Source: Umboniibacter marinipuniceus (lineage in GTDB: Bacteria; Pseudomonadota; Gammaproteobacteria; Pseudomonadales; DSM-25080). Taken from it: a stretch of DNA of 64,000 nt. The stretch spans positions 734,166 to 798,165 of the forward strand of contig NZ_REFJ01000001.1 in NCBI RefSeq assembly GCF_003688415.1. Direction: 5' to 3'. Below, in pieces: positions 57,455 to 64,000 of the stretch. Position numbers and translations under genes: made by a program. The notes beneath the pieces were generated by a model, which worked only from the letters and a program-made list of their open reading frames with translations, did no database searches and had not been told where the DNA came from. Position 1 is the stretch's first letter; every line of letters begins with the position of its first letter.

Positions 57455-59617
57455 TTACAATTTGGTGTTAAGTAGCGTTTCATAATTCTCCAGAACTTTA
57501 TCAACGGAGCCGAAATATTTTTGTGAACCGTCGTCCGATAAAAGGAGAATAGACTTACAGCTCGAAATTAGCTCACGCTCATTACTAATAAACATAAATG
57601 TGGTGTTTTGGTAGTTGTCTTTTAGCCATCGGATTAGTCTCCGCTGGTAAATAATGTCGGTCCCCGAGAGAGCTTCGTCGAAAATTACTAAACCTCCGTC
57701 ATGGCTGCCCAACGTGACGGCTATCGTCAAGATTTCTTGGATATCAGTGGGCAAGCTAATGGTAAATTCACTACTGAGCAAAGTGTCCACCCCTTGAGGA
57801 AAGAATTCTTCGATTCGCATATGTTTGAGGAACCGTCTTAAGTAATTATCATCATAATAGCCCGCAAACATTTGAAAGTTTTCGCGCAGGGATAGTTCGA
57901 GAAAATCCATATGTTGGGGCTTGGATCTGATTAGTGTCCGGTAGGTGTAGGCATTAAACTGCTTGATGGACATATCATCGATACAGACCTTGCCTTGGTA
58001 ATTTTCAATCAGTCTTAAGAAGACTGACATAATGGATGATTTGCCAGACCCTGAAGGGCCCGAAATAGCAAACCAATCATTTGATTTCACCTTGAAGTTG
58101 AGTTGTTTCAGAATGAATTCGCTACCTGGAACCTTGAATGTGAGATCCGACACATTGACGTTAGCGTTGATGAAGCAGACAGGTGTCGACTTGTTAAGGT
58201 CTACGCGCTCGTCGGTAATTTGCATGAGTGCGTCCACCTGTTCTGATGATTTGGCTACCTGCTTGAGACGATTAATTGAATTGTAAATGCCAACGAACGG
58301 CGATAAGCACTTCCAGACTAGAAGAACAATGGCCAGCATCGCGCCGAAGTCAATATCGCCGTTCATCACTAAAGAGCTCGCAAAAATGATGCAGCTAGCG
58401 CCGATAACTTGGGTAAGTACGCCACCTATGGTCATAATCTTCATATTGAGAAGGCGGCTAGCTGCGCCCTCAACTTCGCTCTTCTCTAGCGCCGTCACAA
58501 AGCGTAGCCGGACAATTCTTTCTAGCGGGAGACCTTGTATGGAATCAAGAGAAGATAGCAATTCGTGCCATTGCGCTTGAAGCTTAGCGGAAGCTTGTGA
58601 GCTCTGGGTCGCCGCCAATGAAGAGGTGATTCTGGAAATGATTGCAAACACAATCATACATATGACACCAGCCACCACGAGCAGTGCCGTTGATCCAGCA
58701 AGGATGAGGATGGCGATTAAAAATACAATAACGTAGGGCAGATCAAACCAAGACTGAGTTGATTCACTCACCAAGGTGCGGCGAATGTTGTCGATATCAC
58801 GAATTCGAGCTAGCTGAGCGCTTTCAGAAGCTACGGAGGTTCTTGAGTATGGCAGCCAGAGAAGCTTAGTCACGACTTCATGAGAAATCCTATTGGCAAT
58901 CTCACCACCCGACTGATCAAAGATCACTGATCGTCGCCGTTTGAAATAGTGTTCGCCTATAACAACAATGAGTGCCCCCATTACAATCCAGAAGAGGTTT
59001 TCTTTGGACGCAGCAGGCAGTGCATGCTGATAAACACTCATAATGAAAAAAGGGTTCAATGCTCCCAGCAAGTTAATGACAAAACTAATAAGTAAAATAT
59101 CCTTGAACTTACTGACGTAGGGAGCAACTAGTGTGCGCATCCATCCTCTGGCACCACTGCCTTGGTTGGATGATTCACGAAAGAGTTGGCTGAATTTCGT
59201 GGGATAGATTAACTTGAAGTTTAACTGCCGCAAATCTAGCGTAACTTGAGTATCATTAATGTAGTCATAGCCGCTAGCAATGCCGTCAGTTATATCAATA
59301 ACAATCAAAGAGTGACCCGAGGCAATCAGCAACCCGGGTCCTTGCCAAGTTAGATTACTTGCCGAAGCGTCGCGATAATCAACGGTTTCGGTTTCGTAGC
59401 CTAGCCCTTCTAAACAATGTTGATAAGTCTCAGCATCACTATCGCGACGCTCGAACGCGTCAGCTAAAGTACTTGGGTTACCCTCCCAACGCATCTTTAT
59501 CAGTGTAAAGATTAACCCTCGGTAGACCGGATGGTGGTAGACGTTTTCAAACGAAACGTGATTAATGTAGGCATCAATCAGGTCGCTCTGGTCAAGGGAA
59601 GTGGTCAGAATGGCCAT
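57455..59617 (-). CDS. Type I secretion ABC protein with C39-like N-terminus, divergent NBD
   Basis: 720 aa. The first 130 residues resemble a C39-like (non-peptidase) domain; five to six membrane segments follow (about 170-440). The nucleotide-binding domain has Walker A GPSGSGKSS, Q-loop KPQ and Walker B LVIFDEAL. The LSGGQ signature is LPTDI and the switch His is Asn (FISNE), so it should not form a normal composite ATP site alone. It starts one base inside the stop of the other ABC gene (TAATG). The pair probably forms a heterodimer. Confidence 0.85.
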   Translation of the reverse strand: MAILTTSLDQSDLIDAYINHVSFENVYHHPVYRGLIFTLIKMRWEGNPSTLADAFERRDSDAETYQHCLEGLGYETETVDYRDASASNLTWQGPGLLIASGHSLIVIDITDGIASGYDYINDTQVTLDLRQLNFKLIYPTKFSQLFRESSNQGSGARGWMRTLVAPYVSKFKDILLISFVINLLGALNPFFIMSVYQHALPAASKENLFWIVMGALIVVIGEHYFKRRRSVIFDQSGGEIANRISHEVVTKLLWLPYSRTSVASESAQLARIRDIDNIRRTLVSESTQSWFDLPYVIVFLIAILILAGSTALLVVAGVICMIVFAIISRITSSLAATQSSQASAKLQAQWHELLSSLDSIQGLPLERIVRLRFVTALEKSEVEGAASRLLNMKIMTIGGVLTQVIGASCIIFASSLVMNGDIDFGAMLAIVLLVWKCLSPFVGIYNSINRLKQVAKSSEQVDALMQITDERVDLNKSTPVCFINANVNVSDLTFKVPGSEFILKQLNFKVKSNDWFAISGPSGSGKSSIMSVFLRLIENYQGKVCIDDMSIKQFNAYTYRTLIRSKPQHMDFLELSLRENFQMFAGYYDDNYLRRFLKHMRIEEFFPQGVDTLLSSEFTISLPTDIQEILTIAVTLGSHDGGLVIFDEALSGTDIIYQRRLIRWLKDNYQNTTFMFISNERELISSCKSILLLSDDGSQKYFGSVDKVLENYETLLNTKL

Positions 59618-61197
59618 TAGGTATTCACCTTCACTGGAACCGTTTGGAACAGATCTCCTGAAAATGACTGCTTGGAGGCAATCAAAGTAAAAAAGTTACG
59701 TCGTTGGTTGGCAAGCACTCGCGCTATACCCTCTATTTCGGCTTGGCTGAAGACTTGATCGACTTCATCTAACAGGAGAATATCCTTCTCACAAAGAGTT
59801 GCGCGGATAATTAGCATGAGGTAGTGAGTCTTTTTGCTAAACGGTAAGCGTTGCGTCCGGGAGACTTCCGTGTAAAAGCCTTTGGGTAGATCATCGATGA
59901 TTGGGCGGATACGAAAAGCTTCTGCTAAGTAGTAACAAAGGTTGTGAAGCTCGGGATTAAAGCAGGTCAGATTATCAATGAGCGTACCGTCGATAAAACT
60001 TCCTCCGCGAGTGACGCGAATGATGTGTTCTCGAGAAAAATCAAGGCTAAATTCGTCAATGTTAAGGCCATTCACCTTGCCGAATTCCGGGTGTACTAGT
60101 TCAACTTCTTGGGTAAGTAGCTTCTGTGTATAGGTCTTTCCTGAGCCGCTACCACCCGTTATGAAGCCCACCTTGCCGCGCTGGCACTCAACGCCGTGAA
60201 GCACCAGGGTATCAACTGCCTCTGAACTATATTTGGCTTCATCTCGAGGGCTGACTAGTGCGAAGATATCATTAATAGACTGAATAATTTTGAGGTTGAG
60301 GGACTTGCTTTGGTCGAAGTTAATAAATTGCTGAAGGAAGCTAAAGTATCGGTTAACGAGCATAACAATGGCGGCAAGAACCCCCTGTGATACTACACCG
60401 TCAATTACACGGCTTGCAGCAACGACAATTACTACGAAGAGACAGAACTGATTAATCAGACCGATATGTGAGTTGACCAATGTCGATAAGGCTTCATTGC
60501 GACTACCTTTTTCTTCACGGCTATCGATAATTGGAGAGAGATACCGCTCTGAACGGTATTCCATGCTCGAAGACTTTACCTTATAGGGCGCTGTGACAAC
60601 ATCGATGATGGCGGTGTTTGCCTTGCCTTCCGTAACAGATTTGTCTACCAGGGTAGTTGAGCGCACCGCTTTATAGCGGTGGGTCCAGAGATAAGAAACC
60701 ATGGTGCCTACGCAAAGTAGTACCCCTGTAACCGGCTCAATCCCGGTGATGACCAGCAGTACTACTAACCCAGAAGTAATTGTGGCGGCAAGTTTAATAT
60801 CTTCGGACATTAATGCTTCTTTCGCCTGCTCAATGGCGCGAATGTCTTCGAGATAAACCCCATATTTCTTTCGCTTAAATAGCTTTTTGTCCGCAGCAAT
60901 GAATGCAACGTAGATTGCCGTGAGTAATTTTCTCCCAGCCTGAGAACCCTGCCTGTTGAGAAATTTAGCCTCAGCTATCTTAAGTACATAGTCGAGGCTA
61001 ATGGCCACCATAATGATGAGGTAAATTGCAATAAGGGAGTCAGTTGAGTTATTTGGGATAATTTTTTCGAACAGTACCAGAATACTCAACGGCAGTACCA
61101 AGCTGAGCAATGTGGAGATAATCGCCACGACATAGATGTAGGTCTTGCCCATCCTCGTGAGTTGTGTATGGACCAATGCGTCATGCTTACTTTTCAA
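59617..61197 (-). CDS. Second, shorter ABC protein of the type I secretion system, divergent NBD
   Basis: 526 aa with membrane segments (about 20-40, 55-75, 135-175, 245-290) and no C39-like part. Walker A GGSGSGKT and Walker B ILLLDEVD are intact. The signature is LPFSK, the Q-loop Gln is missing (VTRGGSF) and the switch His is replaced (IASKQ). First gene of the operon (this, ABC, adaptor, sensor). It faces the giant adhesin gene and probably exports it with its partner. Confidence 0.82.
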   Translation of the reverse strand: MKSKHDALVHTQLTRMGKTYIYVVAIISTLLSLVLPLSILVLFEKIIPNNSTDSLIAIYLIIMVAISLDYVLKIAEAKFLNRQGSQAGRKLLTAIYVAFIAADKKLFKRKKYGVYLEDIRAIEQAKEALMSEDIKLAATITSGLVVLLVITGIEPVTGVLLCVGTMVSYLWTHRYKAVRSTTLVDKSVTEGKANTAIIDVVTAPYKVKSSSMEYRSERYLSPIIDSREEKGSRNEALSTLVNSHIGLINQFCLFVVIVVAASRVIDGVVSQGVLAAIVMLVNRYFSFLQQFINFDQSKSLNLKIIQSINDIFALVSPRDEAKYSSEAVDTLVLHGVECQRGKVGFITGGSGSGKTYTQKLLTQEVELVHPEFGKVNGLNIDEFSLDFSREHIIRVTRGGSFIDGTLIDNLTCFNPELHNLCYYLAEAFRIRPIIDDLPKGFYTEVSRTQRLPFSKKTHYLMLIIRATLCEKDILLLDEVDQVFSQAEIEGIARVLANQRRNFFTLIASKQSFSGDLFQTVPVKVNT

Positions 61198-61484
61198 TTC
61201 TGCTTACCTACTTTTTTCACGATGCTGATGCCGCGAGGCGCTAACGCTTTCTGTGAGCTTTTTGAGCACGAGAAGGACGCTCGACTAAGGTTGATTAAGT
61301 AACTACTGATATAACCAGTATTGCCTAATCCCTTGAAATTTCCATTCGAATTAGAAATTACCTAGTCCTCAACTACACTCAAAGTATAGGCGAGAGAACA
61401 TAGGGTCTGTAAGCTCCAGAGCAATTACCTTGTGCTCCCAGTTTTGATTAGTTGTTCTTCGCCAAGCTTTCCTATTGGAGATTG
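61198..61484. other. Divergent promoter region of the secretion operon and adhesin
   Basis: 287 bases. Both promoters must be here; the adhesin leader ends with GGAG (61477-61480). No operator is clearly seen. Confidence 0.55.
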
Positions 61485-61487
61485 ATG

Positions 61488-64000
61488 ATGTCTGACGAAA
61501 ACACCCCGAATAATGACCCGCTAAATAATGCTGTAGAAAATACTAGTGATGAAGCAACGGGTGCTGAAGGTTCCACCAATGCGACGCATAAACAGTCGCA
61601 GAACCAGACGACAACTCATACTGTAGCCAGTGGAGATGGTACATTAGCGAGTGCGGGATCGAATGCCGATGGTTCTTCGGGCGCTGCGGGTAGCTCTACA
61701 GAGGATGAGGCCTCGACAGATTCCTCGGCCTCTAGCGTTGACGCTTCGGGGGCGGATACCAGTTCAGGAGATTCTTCAAGTTCGGTAGTAGAATCTTCAA
61801 CGACTTCCGACAGTAGCGGTGCGGACAGTGAGTCGACGGCGTCTTCCCCGCAGTCTGTGGGCGGCTCATCGGAGGAGGATGAGGCAGCGTCTAGCAGCAG
61901 CTCTACCAGTGATTCGGAAGCCGCTTCAAGCACCGAAGGCGCTTCCGGCGACGCTTCGAGCGATTCTTCAGATAGCGGCCTAGACACGCAAACAACCGAA
62001 GAGACCGTGAGCGTTGAAGTGACCGATGAAATTGGTGAAAGCTTCGATAGCGATACGACGTCGGAGACCTTTAGCGTAGAGTTTACATCGGAGAATGACG
62101 GGCCAGAGACCGGTGCGCCAATCGAATTGTCCATGCAAGAGGATGGTAGTTTCATCTTCACGCAGGAGCAGCTTTTGGCTAACGCTTCGGATGTTGATGG
62201 AGACAGCCTGACTGCTACCAATCTCTCGGTAGGCGCGAACGCCGACGTGACTGATAATGGAGATGGAACCTTTACTGTTACGCCAAGCGCGGATTGGAAT
62301 GGCGCCCTTGATTTAAACTTTGACATCTCAGATGGTACTGAAACTGTCTCTGCGACAGGCGTGTTAACCGTTAACGCTGTCAATGATGCGGCCGTGGTTG
62401 CTGATCAAAGCTTCGCCGTGGATGAAGACGGCAACATCACGATCACTGATGCGCAACTGCTCGCGGGCGCGACGGATGTCGACGACGACAGTTTAAGTGT
62501 GGCGGATGTGAGTTACACGGGCACCGATGGGGTGTTCACTGACAACGGTGACGGCACTTACAGCTTCGCACCGAATGAGAACTTCAATGGCGAGGTATCA
62601 CTCAGCTTTGGAGTGAGTGATGGCACGGCCGTTACCACAGCCGATATTGACGTTAGTGTCACCGATGTGAATGACGCCCCGGTCGCGGGTTCAACGAGCT
62701 ACAGTGTTGATGAAGACGGTACCTTAACCTTCAGTGATGCGCAGCTTCTGGCTAACTCAAGTGATGTGGACGGTACAGTAAGCGTTGATAGCGTGGGCTA
62801 CATCGGCACCGACGGTATCCTTACCGACAACGGCGACGGTACTTACAGCTTCGCGCCAAACGAAAACTTTAACGGTGACGTTAGTCTTGCTGTTCAAGTT
62901 ATCGACGATGACGGCGCCACGGATACCACTCCCGCTGACGTGAGTGTCATTGCCGTGAACGATACCCCCGTGGTGTCCGGTAACTTGGCCTACAGCGTGG
63001 ACGAAGATGGTTCAATCACCTTCAGTCAGGAACAGCTATTAGCTAATTCAAGTGATGTAGATGGTGATGATCTCACCGCGGCGAATGTTAGTGCGGGCGA
63101 CAACGCCACCGTTACCGACAACGGTGATGGCACCTTCACGGTAACGCCTGATGCGGATTTCAATGGTGATATTGATTTAAGCTTTGATGTGAGTGATGGC
63201 ACCGCTACGGTAGCCAGTGGTGTTGATCTTACCGTTAACCCGGTTAATGATGTGGCGGTGGTGAGCGATGCCGCTTACACCATCAACGAAGATGGTACCT
63301 TAAGCTTCACCGACGCTCAGCTATTGAGCGGTGCTAGCGATATTGATGCTGGCGATACGCTTAGTGTGGATTCGGTTAGCTACGCCGGAACCGATGGTGT
63401 GTTCACTGACAACGGTGATGGCACCTACAGCTTCGCACCGAATGAAAACTTCAACGGCGAGGTATCACTCAGCTTTGGTGTGAGTGATGGCACGGCCGTT
63501 ACCACAGCCGATATTGACGTTAGTGTCACCGATGTGAACGATGCCCCGGTCGCGGGTTCAACGAGCTACAGTGTTGACGAAGACGGTACCTTAACCTTCA
63601 GTGATGCGCAGCTTCTGGCTAACTCAAGTGATGTGGACGGTACAGTAAGCGTTGATAGCGTGGGCTACATCGGCACCGACGGTATCCTTACCGACAACGG
63701 CGACGGTACTTACAGCTTCGCGCCAAACGAAAACTTTAACGGTGACGTTAGTCTTGCTGTTCAAGTTATCGACGATGACGGCGCCACGGATACCACTACC
63801 GCTGACGTGAGTGTCATTGCCGTGAACGATACCCCCGTGGTGTCCGGTAACTTGGCCTACAGCGTGGACGAAGATGGTTCAATCACCTTCAGTCAGGAAC
63901 AGCTATTAGCTAATTCAACTGATGTAGATGGTGATGATCTCACCGCGGCGAATGTTAGTGCGGGCGACAACGCCACCGTTACTGACAACGGTGATGGCAC
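61488..64000 (+). CDS. Giant repeat adhesin (type I secretion substrate), 3' end outside window
   Basis: The frame is open from the ATG at 61488 (another ATG at 61485 is too close to GGAG) to the window end, at least 837 residues. No N-terminal signal peptide. Residues about 15-205 are a Ser/Asp/Ala/Thr-rich disordered stretch. From about 210 there are cadherin-like (tandem-95 type) repeats of about 96 residues: VDEDGxLTFxDAQLLAxSSDVDG ... VTDNGDGTFTVTP/SFAPNENFNG ... VNDAPV-type ends. Seven units are started in the window. These bind calcium and stiffen extracellular adhesins. The RTX/secretion end must be beyond 64000. It is divergent from a two-ABC/HlyD secretion operon that probably exports it. 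Confidence 0.93.
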   Translation, partial: MSDENTPNNDPLNNAVENTSDEATGAEGSTNATHKQSQNQTTTHTVASGDGTLASAGSNADGSSGAAGSSTEDEASTDSSASSVDASGADTSSGDSSSSVVESSTTSDSSGADSESTASSPQSVGGSSEEDEAASSSSSTSDSEAASSTEGASGDASSDSSDSGLDTQTTEETVSVEVTDEIGESFDSDTTSETFSVEFTSENDGPETGAPIELSMQEDGSFIFTQEQLLANASDVDGDSLTATNLSVGANADVTDNGDGTFTVTPSADWNGALDLNFDISDGTETVSATGVLTVNAVNDAAVVADQSFAVDEDGNITITDAQLLAGATDVDDDSLSVADVSYTGTDGVFTDNGDGTYSFAPNENFNGEVSLSFGVSDGTAVTTADIDVSVTDVNDAPVAGSTSYSVDEDGTLTFSDAQLLANSSDVDGTVSVDSVGYIGTDGILTDNGDGTYSFAPNENFNGDVSLAVQVIDDDGATDTTPADVSVIAVNDTPVVSGNLAYSVDEDGSITFSQEQLLANSSDVDGDDLTAANVSAGDNATVTDNGDGTFTVTPDADFNGDIDLSFDVSDGTATVASGVDLTVNPVNDVAVVSDAAYTINEDGTLSFTDAQLLSGASDIDAGDTLSVDSVSYAGTDGVFTDNGDGTYSFAPNENFNGEVSLSFGVSDGTAVTTADIDVSVTDVNDAPVAGSTSYSVDEDGTLTFSDAQLLANSSDVDGTVSVDSVGYIGTDGILTDNGDGTYSFAPNENFNGDVSLAVQVIDDDGATDTTTADVSVIAVNDTPVVSGNLAYSVDEDGSITFSQEQLLANSTDVDGDDLTAANVSAGDNATVTDNGDG
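62526..64000 (+). repeat. 867-bp near-identical three-repeat duplication in the adhesin
   Basis: From about 62526 on the sequence matches the stretch starting 867 bases later (63393) almost exactly, for example GGTCGCGGGT at 62681 and 63548. The unit is three cadherin-like repeats (289 residues). Only scattered differences are visible, such as ACTCCCGC/ACTACCGC (Pro/Thr) and AAGTGATG/AACTGATG (Ser/Thr). The second copy runs to the window end. Confidence 0.9.

Noticed and set aside
61616..62383. Minus-strand frame of 255 codons opposite the adhesin
   Set aside because: It is a mirror of the Ser/Asp-rich low-complexity region of the adhesin, which is clearly the coding frame because the cadherin-like repeats continue in it.

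Overview
The window reads as chromosome of a marine-type gammaproteobacterium close to the Pseudomonas/Cellvibrio side of the class. The evidence is gene order (ratA-rnfH, smpB, bamE, fur, recN, grpE, dnaK, dnaJ, dapB; argC ... erpA, anmK, M23 peptidase, tyrS), a Pseudomonas-like HemB and a Pseudomonas-like Fur that lacks one structural Cys. Genus cannot be fixed from the sequence alone.

Layout. (1) 1-5685 is the inner end of a genomic island inserted at the 3' end of ssrA. It holds the tail of a probable helicase gene, a GIY-YIG/T5orf172 protein, a coupled set (AlpA-like regulator, second tyrosine recombinase, 108-aa protein), a gene-poor stretch, and a P4-type integrase next to tmRNA (5686-6069, minus). 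(2) 6160-11297 carries envelope genes: a membrane protein, a NagX/HGSNAT-like acyltransferase, a LuxR-like regulator and an NSS sodium symporter. A perfect TGTGA-N6-TCACA site lies at 9745. (3) 11370-20262 is core: smpB, ratA-rnfH, bamE, fur, recN with tandem LexA boxes, grpE and dnaK each with a sigma-32-like promoter, dnaJ and dapB. (4) 20287-27560 is more lineage-specific: a DUF945-like protein, a lipoprotein whose reading frame continues past a TAG, two coupled amidohydrolases, and a Tat-exported Cys/Asp repeat protein next to a JmjC/cupin oxygenase. (5) 27630-32177 holds hemB, hemL, hemJ and a ClC channel. (6) 32262-41524 is argC, a coiled-coil membrane protein, bactofilin, erpA, then a patch of about 2.5 kb (orphan secreted protein, IS66 remnant, 3' end of a group II intron), then anmK, an M23 peptidase and tyrS. 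A six-copy 26-bp tandem array follows tyrS. (7) 41755-53734 is mixed metabolism: Tat amine oxidase, pyruvate kinase, POT-like transporter, flavin reductase, leuA, Lrp-type regulator, DUF4399 protein, SLT lipoprotein, TonB-like protein, nitroreductase. (8) 53926-64000 is a type I secretion locus: two divergent ABC proteins, HlyD-type adaptor and a histidine-less hybrid sensor with a receiver domain on the minus strand, facing a giant repeat adhesin on the plus strand that runs off the window.

How parts work together. tmRNA and SmpB form the ribosome rescue pair. GrpE/DnaK/DnaJ form the heat-shock chaperone set. HemB/HemL/HemJ are heme synthesis steps. The secretion operon very likely exports the adjacent adhesin. 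The least-explained systems are the repeat protein plus JmjC oxygenase pair (25418-27560) and the secretion locus, whose ABC and kinase motifs are strongly altered.
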